Assembly: GCF_000732925.1 (NCBI RefSeq)
Contig: NZ_CP008953.1
Span: 4,960,001-5,024,000 of the forward strand
Reading direction: 5' to 3'
DNA: 64,000 bases
Origin: Amycolatopsis japonica
GTDB taxonomy: Bacteria; Actinomycetota; Actinomycetes; Mycobacteriales; Pseudonocardiaceae
The notes below the pieces were generated by a model. That model did not search any database, was not told the origin of the DNA, and worked only from the letters and a program-made list of their open reading frames with translations. The stretch's first letter is position 1; each line of letters begins with the position of its first letter. A program made the translations under genes and the position numbers. Positions 42,922 through 51,231 of this stretch are shown piece after piece.

Positions 42922-43320
42922 TCACAGCACGTGAAGGGTTTCGCTCTCGCACAGGCCGAGCAGGCGGCAGGCGGAACGGCACTCTCCGGCGAAGATGAAG
43001 AGATTCGTCCCTGTTTCGTCGGCGAGCAGCTGCGCGCGTTCGAGCGCCCGGATACCCGTCACTCCGAAGAACTCGAGCTCGGACAGGTTGACGATCACCG
43101 TCGTGCCGCTGCCGTGGAGTCGCTGGTCGAGCATCTCCCACAGGCGCGGAGCGGTTCCGAGGTCGACCTCGCCGTTCATCTTGACGACGGTGGTCCCCCT
43201 GGTCGGCCTGCTCACGTGCAGGCGGAGACGTCCCCGTGGTTCTTCGAGCGCCCGCCGTTCGGAGGACACTGAGAAGGCGCGCTTCTTGTCAAGCGCGCGG
43301 GGCGTCGACAGGGAAGTCAT
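42922..43320 (-). CDS. STAS-domain protein (atypical anti-sigma antagonist)
   Basis: A 132-residue protein whose STAS domain (about 33-125) reads TVVKMNGEVDLGTAPRLWEM, then VNLSELEFFGVTGIRALE. The usual DSSG phosphosite is GVTG, leaving a Thr one place along. It carries its own SigF/SigB-like promoter, with the ATG only 8 nt after the -10 box and no ribosome site, so it is probably translated from a leaderless mRNA. Feedback on the stress sigma factor is likely. Confidence 0.85.
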   Translation of the reverse strand: MTSLSTPRALDKKRAFSVSSERRALEEPRGRLRLHVSRPTRGTTVVKMNGEVDLGTAPRLWEMLDQRLHGSGTTVIVNLSELEFFGVTGIRALERAQLLADETGTNLFIFAGECRSACRLLGLCESETLHVL

Positions 43321-43328
43321 ATGTGGAA

Positions 43329-43355
43329 GTACCCAGACATGCGGTGCGGCGAAAC
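43329..43355 (-). promoter_or_regulatory. SigF/SigB-like promoter of the STAS gene
   Basis: On the minus strand GTTT-N17-GGGTAC; the -10 box ends 8 nt before ATG 43320. The spacer is one longer than in most others here. Confidence 0.7.
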
Positions 43356-43364
43356 CGGCGGTCC

Positions 43365-43390
43365 GCTTGAAGACCCCGTAAAGCGGGTAT
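43365..43390 (+). promoter_or_regulatory. SigF/SigB-like promoter of the universal stress protein gene
   Basis: GCTT-N16-GGGTAT, 26 nt before ATG 43417, leaving room for the ribosome site GGAGGTGAT. Back-to-back with the STAS promoter. Confidence 0.65.
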
Positions 43391-43416
43391 CAGCAGCGCG
43401 TCGGAGGTGATGTCCC

Positions 43417-44355
43417 ATGTCCGCTGAACAGACCGGCCAGGGGCCGGTGGTGATCGGTTTCGACGGCTCGCCCGAGGCCCGCCGCGCCGTCCGCTGGGCG
43501 GTCGCCGAGGCGAAGACCCGCGGCCTCGGCGTGGTCCTCGCGTACTGCACCCACGATCGGCTTCCCCCGCCCGGCTCGGACCCTGTCGCGACACCGCTGA
43601 ACGAAGCGGTCCCCCAAGCCGCCGACGAGGCCGCGGAAGTGGAACCCGCCCGGCGGCAGCTCGCCTCGATGGCCGAAGCGCTGAAACGCTCCGACCCGGA
43701 CCTCGATGTCCGCACGGTCGTGCGCGGAGGCGTTCCGGAGCAGGTCCTGACCTCGGTCGCCGACGAGACCGATGCGGCGATGATCGTGCTCGGCGAATCC
43801 CACGCGGGGTTGTTCACCAGGGCCGTCCTCGGCTCGACCGAATCCGGCGTCACCAAGACCGCCGGCCGTCCCGTCGTGGTCGTGCGCGGGGACGAGCCGC
43901 CACCCGGCGGGCCGGTGATCCTCGGCACCGACGGTTCGGAGCAGAGCTCGCAGGCGGCCGGGTTCGCCTTCGACTTCGCGTCCCGGCACGGGCTCACCGT
44001 GCACGCGGTGCATGTCGCGCGGATGCCGCTCTGGGGCCCCGCGAGCGAGCCGCTGCTCGGCGGGCCGGTCCTGGATCCGGCGCCCGGTATTCCCCAGGAG
44101 GTGGCCGACGAACTCGTCGCGCGGCAGCTCAAGCCGTGGCGGGAGCGCTATCCGGACGTCGCCGTGGAGACGGTGCACGGGGTGGGGCCCGCCGCGCAGG
44201 CGTTGACCGTGCAATCCAGTGAGGCCGCGCTGCTGGTGCTCGGCCGCAGCGATCACGGCGATCTCCGGCGTCTGCTGCTGGGTTCGGTCAGCGACGACGC
44301 GCTGCATCACGCGCATTGCCCGGTGGCGGTGGTCCGGGCCCAGCCGGTCGGCTGA
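43417..44355 (+). CDS. universal stress protein, two UspA domains
   Basis: A 312-residue tandem Usp protein. Domain 1 (about 6-145) begins GPVVIGFDGSPEARRAVRWA and ends with the ATP-loop-like LGESHAGLFTRAVLGSTESG. Domain 2 (about 165-310) begins PVILGTDGSEQSSQAAGFAF and ends LGRSDHGDLRRLLLGSVSDD. Both carry the G-2x-G-9x-G(S/T)-like nucleotide loop, so ATP binding is expected. Two-domain Usp proteins are part of SigF/DosR-type stress responses in actinobacteria, fitting its promoter. Confidence 0.93.
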   Translation: MSAEQTGQGPVVIGFDGSPEARRAVRWAVAEAKTRGLGVVLAYCTHDRLPPPGSDPVATPLNEAVPQAADEAAEVEPARRQLASMAEALKRSDPDLDVRTVVRGGVPEQVLTSVADETDAAMIVLGESHAGLFTRAVLGSTESGVTKTAGRPVVVVRGDEPPPGGPVILGTDGSEQSSQAAGFAFDFASRHGLTVHAVHVARMPLWGPASEPLLGGPVLDPAPGIPQEVADELVARQLKPWRERYPDVAVETVHGVGPAAQALTVQSSEAALLVLGRSDHGDLRRLLLGSVSDDALHHAHCPVAVVRAQPVG

Positions 44356-44365
44356 GCCCGGCGTC

Positions 44366-44725
44366 TCACGAAGAAGCGAGTTCTCCGAGCGTGCGTCGCG
44401 AAACGCGGAGTTCCGCGGCCATCAGGAGGCCGCCCGTGCGGGCCTGGGCGAGGGCGTAACCGACGTCGGCGACCTTGTCCCAGGCCTCGGCCGCCGTGTC
44501 GCCCGCGCCGACCTGGCCTGCCAGCAGGCATTCTTCGAGCTGGCCCTGCAGACCGGGCAGGACCTGGACGAGGTCGTCGGCGAGTTGCTGCAACGCCCCG
44601 ATGGTCCGGCACAGGTCCGCGGGCGAAGCGGATTCGCCCGCCCGCAGGCTGCTGTGCAGGTGGCGCACGACTGATCCGGCCTGTGCGGCCAGCAGATACG
44701 GAGGCTCCTGCGACTTCGGACTCAT
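44366..44725 (-). CDS. small helical protein of unknown function
   Basis: A 119-residue protein predicted all-helical (AAQAGSVVRHLHSSLRAGES; LQQLADDLVQVLPGLQGQLE; TRRTLGEL-like end), with no recognised domain. Its promoter is a clear GTTT-N16-GGGTAT and ATG 44725 is 9 nt after the -10 box. Divergent from a GCS2 ligase with the mirror-image promoter, so it is expressed under the same stress. Confidence 0.75.
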   Translation of the reverse strand: MSPKSQEPPYLLAAQAGSVVRHLHSSLRAGESASPADLCRTIGALQQLADDLVQVLPGLQGQLEECLLAGQVGAGDTAAEAWDKVADVGYALAQARTGGLLMAAELRVSRRTLGELASS

Positions 44726-44734
44726 TGCCCTGAA

Positions 44735-44760
44735 ATACCCCGTCCACGACCTGCGAAAAC
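44735..44760 (-). promoter_or_regulatory. SigF/SigB-like promoter of the 119-residue protein gene
   Basis: Minus strand GTTT-N16-GGGTAT, matching the consensus fully; 9 nt to ATG 44725. Confidence 0.8.
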
Positions 44761-44762
44761 AA

Positions 44763-44788
44763 GTTTGTGCCCAGCGGGCCGGGGGTAT
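44763..44788 (+). promoter_or_regulatory. SigF/SigB-like promoter of the first GCS2 ligase gene
   Basis: GTTT-N16-GGGTAT, two bases from the divergent promoter's -35 box; 8 nt to GTG 44797. The two -35 boxes are almost abutting, so one polymerase at a time can bind. Confidence 0.8.
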
Positions 44789-44796
44789 CAGCGGTT

Positions 44797-45879
44797 GTGA
44801 ACAACGACGTACTCACCTTCGGGGTCGAGGAAGAGTTCTTCGTGGTGGACCGGACCGGTCACCTTTCCCCGGCGGGCGACGCCGTCGTGGACGCCGCGGA
44901 CGAAGATGAGGGCGAACTCCAGCAGGAGCTCACCCGCTCCCAGGCCGAATCGGCCACCGGTATCTGCACGACCCGCGACGAGGCCGAGCGGCAGCTGACG
45001 ATCCTGCGGACCAACCTGGCCGAAGCCGCCGCACGGCGGGGCCGCCGCCTGCTGCCCAGTGGCAGCGCACCGCTCACGGAAACGGCTTTGCCCGCCATCA
45101 CCCCGAATCCGCGTTACGAGCGGATGTCCGAACATTTCGGGGCGACCGCGCGGACGTCGCACACCTGCGGCTGTCACGTGCACATCGCCGTCCCGGACCG
45201 GGAAACCGGGATCCGGGTGATCGACCGCGTGCGGCCGTTCCTGCCCGCGCTGCTGACCGTGACCGCCAATTCCGCGATCTGCGACGGATACGACACGGGG
45301 TACGCCAGCTGGCGTTACCAGCAATGGAACCGCTGGCCCTCGGCGGGCGCGCCGCCGCGGTTCGGCTCGCTGGACCACTACGAAAGCATCGTCGATGCCT
45401 GGCTACGGGCGGGCGCCATCCTCGATCGCGCGATGGTCTATTGGGACGTAAGGCTTTCCGAGAAACAGCCGACAGTGGAGTTCCGGCTCGGCGACGTCGC
45501 GGCCACCGTCGGCGACGCGGTCCTCTACGGGGTGCTGATCCGCGGCCTGGTCGGCACGATCCTCGCTTCGGAGGAACGCCCCTCGAAGCTGTCCAACGAG
45601 GTTCTTCGCGCGCAGATCTGGCGGGCGTCGCGGGAAGGACTCTCCGGGCGCTGCCCGCATTTCCGGACCGGCGATCTCGCCCCGGCGAGCGATGTGCTCG
45701 ACGACGTCGTCACGTTCGCGTCGGGAGCGTTGGCTGAAACCGGTGATCTCGACTTCGTCCGCGATGGGTGTGCGCGGCTGGCCGCCGAGGGCGGCGGGGC
45801 CGATCGGCAACGGGCGCGGTTCGAGAAGCGTGGTGTGGCGGACGACGTCGTGGACCTGCTCGCCGTCCGGTCAACCTGA
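44797..45879 (+). CDS. GCS2-type carboxylate-amine ligase (YbdK family), copy 1
   Basis: A 360-residue GCS2/YbdK enzyme: LTFGVEEEFFVVD at the start, QAESATGICTTRDEAERQLT near 55, the metal/substrate motif HTCGCHVHIAVPDRETG near 135, and SEKQPTVEFRLGD. The family joins glutamate (or another acid) to an amine such as cysteine using ATP; the E. coli YbdK activity is weak gamma-glutamylcysteine synthesis. GTG 44797 is chosen since it lies 8 nt after the -10 box; an in-frame GTG 10 codons earlier would lie inside the promoter. Confidence 0.9.
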   Translation: MNNDVLTFGVEEEFFVVDRTGHLSPAGDAVVDAADEDEGELQQELTRSQAESATGICTTRDEAERQLTILRTNLAEAAARRGRRLLPSGSAPLTETALPAITPNPRYERMSEHFGATARTSHTCGCHVHIAVPDRETGIRVIDRVRPFLPALLTVTANSAICDGYDTGYASWRYQQWNRWPSAGAPPRFGSLDHYESIVDAWLRAGAILDRAMVYWDVRLSEKQPTVEFRLGDVAATVGDAVLYGVLIRGLVGTILASEERPSKLSNEVLRAQIWRASREGLSGRCPHFRTGDLAPASDVLDDVVTFASGALAETGDLDFVRDGCARLAAEGGGADRQRARFEKRGVADDVVDLLAVRST

Positions 45880-45885
45880 CGGCGT

Positions 45886-46242
45886 TCAGGGTTCCAGGCA
45901 GGTGAGCGCTTGGGTAGCGAGCCGTCGAACCTCGCTCCAGCCACTGTCACCGAACCAGGCCGCGTCCGAACTCGTAGGACCTTGGCGATCCGACACGGCG
46001 ACGACCGCAGCCACGACCTCGCGAATCGCGTCGCCTTCATGGCCGTCACGGAGGATCGTCCCGATTGACGTGGCCGGATCCACCACGTCCCACGGTGTGT
46101 CGTCCACCAACCAATGGACGGCGTTGGCGAGGTCCGGCCACCGGGTGTCCCGGCCCGCGCCGTCCAGCACTGGAGGCTCTGCTGCGAGAACCCTGAGCGC
46201 GGCGAGCACATCCTCACGCCGTTCGGGCCATTCGACATCCAT
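45886..46242 (-). CDS. SCO4402-family protein (unknown function)
   Basis: A 118-residue protein with the SCO4402-like pattern: MDVEWPERREDVLAALRVLA, then LANAVHWLVDDTPWDVVDPA and SIGTILRDGHEGDAIREVV. Short, acidic, soluble. Homologues are widespread in Streptomyces with no known role. It converges with the GCS2 gene (6-bp gap). Confidence 0.78.
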   Translation of the reverse strand: MDVEWPERREDVLAALRVLAAEPPVLDGAGRDTRWPDLANAVHWLVDDTPWDVVDPATSIGTILRDGHEGDAIREVVAAVVAVSDRQGPTSSDAAWFGDSGWSEVRRLATQALTCLEP

Positions 46243-46329
46243 GTGCCCATGGTGTCAGGTCGACCCCTCCCCGTGTTCGAAGACCGAACTCGCGTGATTG
46301 AAAGCGGAACTCGCGTGATCGGGGCCGGA

Positions 46330-46770
46330 TCACCCGAGTTCCGGCGGGCGGCGCAACGGACCCCAGTCCGCGTCGTGCCGCGCCCGGTCCCGCAGCAGAT
46401 CCCGGGCCTCCCCGAGCACCGCGGTGGAGATCCTGCCGACCGGTTCGGGGTCGGTCAGCAGCGGCTCGTTGTCCGGACCCGATCCCACGATCCGGCCCGC
46501 CAGCACCCACGGCTTGGTCTCACGACGACGTTCGTGGCTGAGGTGGCAGTAGTCGTAGAGCCTCCGGGCCAGCCAGAGTTCGAGCGGCTGATCCCGCCAC
46601 CAGGGTTCGGGATCGAGGGGGTTCACCGAAAGCCCCGGCAGTTCCACACCGGTGAGTTCGTCCCGGCTCGTGCCGGGGCGATGCTCGGGAGTCGGCGCCC
46701 ACCGCACGTACAGTCCTTCCCGCCTCCTGACCAGCGCGGCGAGATCCCCCAGTGACTCCAACCGTTCCAT
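46330..46770 (-). CDS. DUF6098-like protein
   Basis: A 146-residue protein matching a conserved actinobacterial family: ERLESLGDLAALVRRREGLY, SRDELTGVELPGLSVNPLDP, EPWWRDQPLELWLARRLYDY, then GRIVGSGPDNEPLL. Function unknown; from memory the family is frequently found in stress regulons. ATG 46770 begins the conserved part; GTG 46797 is an alternative. A weak SigF-like promoter at 46902-46926 could serve it. Confidence 0.75.
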   Translation of the reverse strand: MERLESLGDLAALVRRREGLYVRWAPTPEHRPGTSRDELTGVELPGLSVNPLDPEPWWRDQPLELWLARRLYDYCHLSHERRRETKPWVLAGRIVGSGPDNEPLLTDPEPVGRISTAVLGEARDLLRDRARHDADWGPLRRPPELG

Positions 46771-46901
46771 CGAGCACTCCAGCCAGGAAGTGGACACGGT
46801 GACCGGCGCGCCGGCGTCCCTGCTCCGCCGGGGCTGCCCACGCCGGTCCACCTCACGGCCGGTGGACGTACAACCTCGCTACGCCGGCCGTTGTCTTCCG
46901 G

Positions 46902-46926
46902 TTACCCACTCGTCACGCGTCTACAC
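46902..46926 (-). promoter_or_regulatory. possible SigF-like promoter
   Basis: Minus strand GTGT-N15-GGGTAA, the same variant as at 61942-61966, about 130 nt before ATG 46770; its upstream half overlaps the end of the hydrolase gene. Confidence 0.4.
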
Positions 46927-47844
46927 CGATTTCACGAGCGATCGATCCACGAGATGAGCGATCTCCTCCAGCACCAGCTTCGCTTCCGGGATCGAGGCCA
47001 GCATCCACGCGTGGATCATGCCCTCGTACTCGTGATAGCTCAGCGGCACGCCTTGCTCGGTGCACAGCGTGTGAATACGCCGGGCGTCGGCGAGCAGGAC
47101 GTCCTTGGTTCCGATGTAGACGGTCAGCGCCCCGAGCCCGGAAAGATCACCGGATAGCGGGCTGAGGCGGGGATCGGTGCGGGGCAATCGTCCACTGTAG
47201 AGCCTCGCCGCCTCCTTCAGGCCGGTGAGCGCGAGGTACGGGTCGCGCTCGTCCAGGGCGGGTTGCGCCGGATGGCTCATGGTCAGGTCCAGCCACGGCG
47301 ACAGCAGGACGGTCTCCTTCGGTACCGGCCTGCCTTCGTCCCGCAACGCCTTGGTGAGCGCCAGCGCGATGCCCGCGCCGGCGGAATCCCCCATCACGAT
47401 CCGGTCCTCCGGCTCGGTAGCAGCGGCGAACCCGTCGTAGGCGCGGCGGACGAACGCAATGGTCTCCGGGCATTGATGGTCCGGGGCCAGCGGGTAGATC
47501 GGCACGGTGACCGAGCAGCCGGTGCGGTCGATCAGCCGCCCGAAGAACCGCCAGTGGTCGTGCTGGATCTGGTGCACGTAAGCACCACCGTGGAAGTACA
47601 GCACGTGCTTGGCGGCCCCACCACGGCGCGGGCGGATCGTGTAGCAGGGCCGTCCGTCCACTTCGGACCGCTCGACGGCGAACCGGCGCCGGATCGAGCG
47701 GATCGGCCCTCGGTCGCCCTTCGCCTGGCTGCTTTCGATGCTCCGGCGGAATCGGTCGAGCTCGGCATACGTGCGCTTCCGTTTGGTGAGGCGCAGCCAG
47801 GCGAGCAGCGATTTCGCCGTGAGACTCGTCTTAGACCTGATCAC
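46921..47844 (-). CDS. alpha/beta hydrolase, hormone-sensitive-lipase family
   Basis: A 307-residue esterase: oxyanion motif HVLYFHGGAYVH, nucleophile in VMGDSAGAG, catalytic Asp in IGTKDVLLADA and His in EGMIHAWML, a complete HSL-family triad. Likely cleaves short acyl esters. It is the third gene of an ATP-grasp/CocE-type/HSL operon and overlaps the CocE-type gene by 14 bp, so it is translationally linked. Confidence 0.9.
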   Translation of the reverse strand: MIRSKTSLTAKSLLAWLRLTKRKRTYAELDRFRRSIESSQAKGDRGPIRSIRRRFAVERSEVDGRPCYTIRPRRGGAAKHVLYFHGGAYVHQIQHDHWRFFGRLIDRTGCSVTVPIYPLAPDHQCPETIAFVRRAYDGFAAATEPEDRIVMGDSAGAGIALALTKALRDEGRPVPKETVLLSPWLDLTMSHPAQPALDERDPYLALTGLKEAARLYSGRLPRTDPRLSPLSGDLSGLGALTVYIGTKDVLLADARRIHTLCTEQGVPLSYHEYEGMIHAWMLASIPEAKLVLEEIAHLVDRSLVKSV

Positions 47845-49855
47845 GGGGAACCGTCCGATGCCAGTTGCGGGAAAACGTCCGTCGCTCGCCTTCGAAGGCG
47901 TCGAGTTGCGCGTCGATCACGAACTCGGTGGGAGTGCACGAAACCCGGGTCCGCGTCTCGGACCTCGCGGACCAGTCCCCGCGGGCGAACGTCATCGACC
48001 ACGCCGTCTCCGCCACCGGGGAACAGAAGTCGTCGGCCACCCACGAGTACCGCTCGAAGACGTTTCTCGTGACGTCGAGATCGATGTCCTCGAACCGGAC
48101 CTTGCCCTCGTTCTTCACGATGTCGAGCGCGGAGCGGTAGTCGATCAGGTCGCGGGAGACGGTCCAGCGCTGCTCGCCGGGTTCGACCTGGGTCGCCGGC
48201 AGTGGTTCCGCGCCTTCGGGTTCACCGAACGGCCGAGCCGGGACCTCGTCCGCTTCGGCCATCGGCCGCACCGGCAGCGTCAGCGTGCTCTGTCCGGTGT
48301 GGACGGTCACCCTCGCCGGTTCCGGCGGCGGCCACGCCAGCGGCCAGTACGACGACGAGATCGACAACCGGATCCGGTGCCCGGCGGGGAAAGCCTGCGC
48401 GACGGCGTTGAGCTCGACGCGCACGCGGTATCGCGTACCCGGTTCGAGCGGCTCCGGGTCGTCGTGCCCGTCCCGGTGGGTCAGGTTCAGCAGGCCGTAG
48501 GTCACTCGCGTCGCCCTGCCGTCCGGCGCGACGTCGGACAGCCGGACGGCGACCTGCGCGACCGGCTTGTCCGCCGAGACCTCCAGATCCACCACCGGCG
48601 ATCCGAGGATCTCGCACGGCTCGGCGAGCTCGTCGGTGTCGAAGACGAGCGAGCCGCCGTCCTCTTCTCGCTGGTCGTACGGCAGATCCGGCGGAGCGCT
48701 GTAGGAAGCCCATTTACCGGCGAACTGGCCGACCGAAAGCGGCGATTCCACCGGCAGGTCCTCCGCCGGGACCTCCTCGCCGGGCCGTGCGATCCGGTGC
48801 CGCGCGAGCCGATGCTCCGACGGACGCACATGCGGCGAAGGCCAGGACGGCTCCCCGACCCAGCGGCCGGGGCGATCTTCGTACGAGGTCGACGGCGGCA
48901 CGCTGTCCTGCATCCAGGTCTGCAGCATCGGCCCGTCCATGACGCCGTTTTCGACGTCCTTCAGCCAGTGGTCCCACCAGCGGACCAGTTCCTGCAGGTA
49001 GCCGATGGCGGGGCCGGGCCGTCCGAGATGCGGGTACTTGTGCGACCACGGCCCGATCAGCCCGCGCCGCGGCACGTCGAGATTGGCCAGCAGCCGCGAG
49101 ACCGCGTTCGAGTACCCGTCCGCCCAGCCGCTGGACGCGAGGACCGGCAGCTGGACGTCGCTGTAGTTCTCGCAGACCGAAGCGTGCCGCCAGTATTCGT
49201 CGCGCCGCTGGTGGCTCAGCCATTCGCCCACCCAGAGACCGCAGTTCTCCAGGCGTTCGTGCCACAGGTCGCGCCACCGCTCCCCCGCCAACGCGGGATC
49301 GGGCGGCAACGTGGCGTAGGCGAACATCGTGGACGCTTCGGCGACATTGTCCGAGAGCAGGCAGCCGCCCATGTAGTGCATGTCGTCGGAGTACCGGTCG
49401 TCGGTGAACGACGAGATCGCGATCGCGGTCAGGCTCGGCGGTTTGCGCGCGGCCACCTGCAAGGCGGCGAACCCGCCCCAGGAGATGCCCATCATGCCGG
49501 TCCGGCCGGAACACCATGGCTGCGCGGCGATCCATTCGAGGACGTCTTCGGCGTCGAGTTGCTCCCGTTCGAGGTACTCGTCGGCGAGGACTCCCTCCGA
49601 CTCCCCCGAACCGCGGATGTCGACGCGGACGCACGCGTAACCGTGCCCAGCGAGGTACGGATGGTGCACCGAATCCCGCACCGACGTCAGATCACGGTGC
49701 CGATAAGGGATGTACTCCAGGATCGCCGGAACCGGCTCGCCGTCCGAAGCGACCGGCCGCCAGATCCGGGCCGACAGCCGGACGCCGTCGGAAACCGGGA
49801 TCCAGACATGGTCCTCCTCGGTGATCTCGTACGGCAGCGAAGCCACCGTCCGCAT
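47831..49855 (-). CDS. CocE/NonD family X-Pro-type hydrolase
   Basis: A 674-residue protein: alpha/beta hydrolase with TGMMGISWGGFAALQVAARK (Ser nucleophile) near residue 125, GYACVRVDIRGSGESEG, a helical cap and a C-terminal jelly-roll (about 400-580: PPDLPYDQREEDGGSLVFDT; IRLSISSSYWPLAWPPPEP). The CocE/NonD family hydrolyses esters or amides, including cocaine esterase and X-prolyl dipeptidyl aminopeptidases. The last ~100 residues extend past the usual family end. 3 bp separate it from the ATP-grasp gene. Confidence 0.9.
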   Translation of the reverse strand: MRTVASLPYEITEEDHVWIPVSDGVRLSARIWRPVASDGEPVPAILEYIPYRHRDLTSVRDSVHHPYLAGHGYACVRVDIRGSGESEGVLADEYLEREQLDAEDVLEWIAAQPWCSGRTGMMGISWGGFAALQVAARKPPSLTAIAISSFTDDRYSDDMHYMGGCLLSDNVAEASTMFAYATLPPDPALAGERWRDLWHERLENCGLWVGEWLSHQRRDEYWRHASVCENYSDVQLPVLASSGWADGYSNAVSRLLANLDVPRRGLIGPWSHKYPHLGRPGPAIGYLQELVRWWDHWLKDVENGVMDGPMLQTWMQDSVPPSTSYEDRPGRWVGEPSWPSPHVRPSEHRLARHRIARPGEEVPAEDLPVESPLSVGQFAGKWASYSAPPDLPYDQREEDGGSLVFDTDELAEPCEILGSPVVDLEVSADKPVAQVAVRLSDVAPDGRATRVTYGLLNLTHRDGHDDPEPLEPGTRYRVRVELNAVAQAFPAGHRIRLSISSSYWPLAWPPPEPARVTVHTGQSTLTLPVRPMAEADEVPARPFGEPEGAEPLPATQVEPGEQRWTVSRDLIDYRSALDIVKNEGKVRFEDIDLDVTRNVFERYSWVADDFCSPVAETAWSMTFARGDWSARSETRTRVSCTPTEFVIDAQLDAFEGERRTFSRNWHRTVPRDQV

Positions 49856-49858
49856 GGG

Positions 49859-51157
49859 CTATCCCTCCTCGAAGTCGAACCGCAGCGCCTCGGTGCACCG
49901 GCGGTACTTGCTCTCCATCTCCCGTTCGGTCTGCGCCGCCACGAAGATGTGCGCGAGTTCGTAGCTGTAGCTGTCCTGTTCGGGCAGATCGGACAGCCTG
50001 GTGTCCTTCTCGGCCACCAGTTCGATCTTCACCCCGGGGATCTCCGCCTCCAGGTCGGCGATCTCGGCGCGGGTGGGCACCCGGGTGACCAGCGCGTCGC
50101 GGAAACGGCGGTAGTACCACTTGCCCGCGATCCGGTAGTCGCCCCGGTTCCGTCGCGCACCGGGATCCTGTCCCAGGCCCAGCCGGACCATGATCTGGTG
50201 GTTCGCCACCCCGTCCACGTACTCGAACAGTTCCGCGTGCGACTGCGAATGCCGCGGGTTGATCTCCAGCAGGCAGGCCTGCCCGGATTCGGGATGACAG
50301 AAGAACTCGATACTGAACGTCGCGTTGTCGAAGCCGATCTGCTCCATCACGCGGACGGAGATCTCCTTCATCCGCTCGACGGCGTCCACGGGCAGCTGCG
50401 ACGGGTACTGGTGCCGCAGGAAGGACGTCGAATCGGGGTAGTTGATCGAATCCAGCACCCCGTAGACCGTGACCTGTCCTTTGTAGACATAGCCTTCGGT
50501 CGCGGCCTGCACGCCGTTGAGCTCTCCTTCGGCGAGGCACGCGGCCCCACCGGCGTTCGCCACCTCTTCGGGGAGGTCGACCGTGGCCAGCACGCGCTCG
50601 AAGGGTTTGCCGACCCTGTCGACACCCGCCCGGATCTCGGCGACCGCCTTGTCGAACTCGTCGTCGTCGGCGACGTGGAAGGCAAGCTCCGAGGAGAACG
50701 ACTTCACCGGTTTGAGCCACATGGGGTAGTCGACGCCCTCGGGCGGTCGCGGGTCGTCCTCGTCCAGATCGACGATGCCGAACGACGGCACCTCGTCGAT
50801 CACCTTCGCCTGTTCGAGGCGGCTCCAGTACTTGTGCTCGCATTTCAGCACGGCTTCGAGGGAGACTCCCGGAAGCCCGTACTTCTCGCACAGCATCGCC
50901 ACCATCGTCGAGGACGGGAAGTCCCAATAGCTGACGATCGCGTCGATCGGCTCGGAGAAGGCGTCCAAATGCGCCTCCGCCTTCTCCACCAGCTCGACGA
51001 TCGGGATCTCGCCGTGCTGCAGCTCCTCCGGTGAGAGCAACGCGTGGAAGCGGTACCGGTCGGCGCCGGGGATTCGTCTCAGCACCTCGTCGTTCGCGTC
51101 GTCGAGACCGATGACGAAGATGTTCTTTTCCTCTGGGGGCCTGGAGGATGTGGTCAT
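49859..51157 (-). CDS. ATP-grasp ligase-like protein
   Basis: A 432-residue ATP-grasp protein: N-terminal Rossmann-like part (KNIFVIGLDDANDEVLRRIP), central MWLKPVKSFSSELAFHV (ATP-binding Lys) and the metal-binding CLLEINPRHSQSHAELF near residue 290. ATP-grasp enzymes join a carboxylate to an amine or thiol. It leads an operon with two hydrolases, suggesting synthesis and removal of an amide or ester. It starts at ATG 51157, 9 nt after a consensus SigF-like -10 box and without a ribosome site. Confidence 0.87.
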   Translation of the reverse strand: MTTSSRPPEEKNIFVIGLDDANDEVLRRIPGADRYRFHALLSPEELQHGEIPIVELVEKAEAHLDAFSEPIDAIVSYWDFPSSTMVAMLCEKYGLPGVSLEAVLKCEHKYWSRLEQAKVIDEVPSFGIVDLDEDDPRPPEGVDYPMWLKPVKSFSSELAFHVADDDEFDKAVAEIRAGVDRVGKPFERVLATVDLPEEVANAGGAACLAEGELNGVQAATEGYVYKGQVTVYGVLDSINYPDSTSFLRHQYPSQLPVDAVERMKEISVRVMEQIGFDNATFSIEFFCHPESGQACLLEINPRHSQSHAELFEYVDGVANHQIMVRLGLGQDPGARRNRGDYRIAGKWYYRRFRDALVTRVPTRAEIADLEAEIPGVKIELVAEKDTRLSDLPEQDSYSYELAHIFVAAQTEREMESKYRRCTEALRFDFEEG

Positions 51158-51166
51158 AGGCCAGGC

Positions 51167-51192
51167 CTACCCGCTCGAGTGGGCCGGAAAAC
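51167..51192 (-). promoter_or_regulatory. SigF/SigB-like promoter of the ATP-grasp operon
   Basis: Minus strand GTTT-N16-GGGTAG; 9 nt to ATG 51157. Confidence 0.8.
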
Positions 51193-51196
51193 CAGG

Positions 51197-51222
51197 GTTT
51201 GCCCGCTCCGCCCCGAGGGAAT
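51197..51222 (+). promoter_or_regulatory. SigF/SigB-like promoter of the Rieske oxidoreductase operon
   Basis: GTTT-N16-GGGAAT, 9 nt to ATG 51232. The divergent ATP-grasp promoter's -35 box is 4 bp away, the same arrangement as at 44735-44788. Confidence 0.7.
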
Positions 51223-51231
51223 CCGGGCCGC

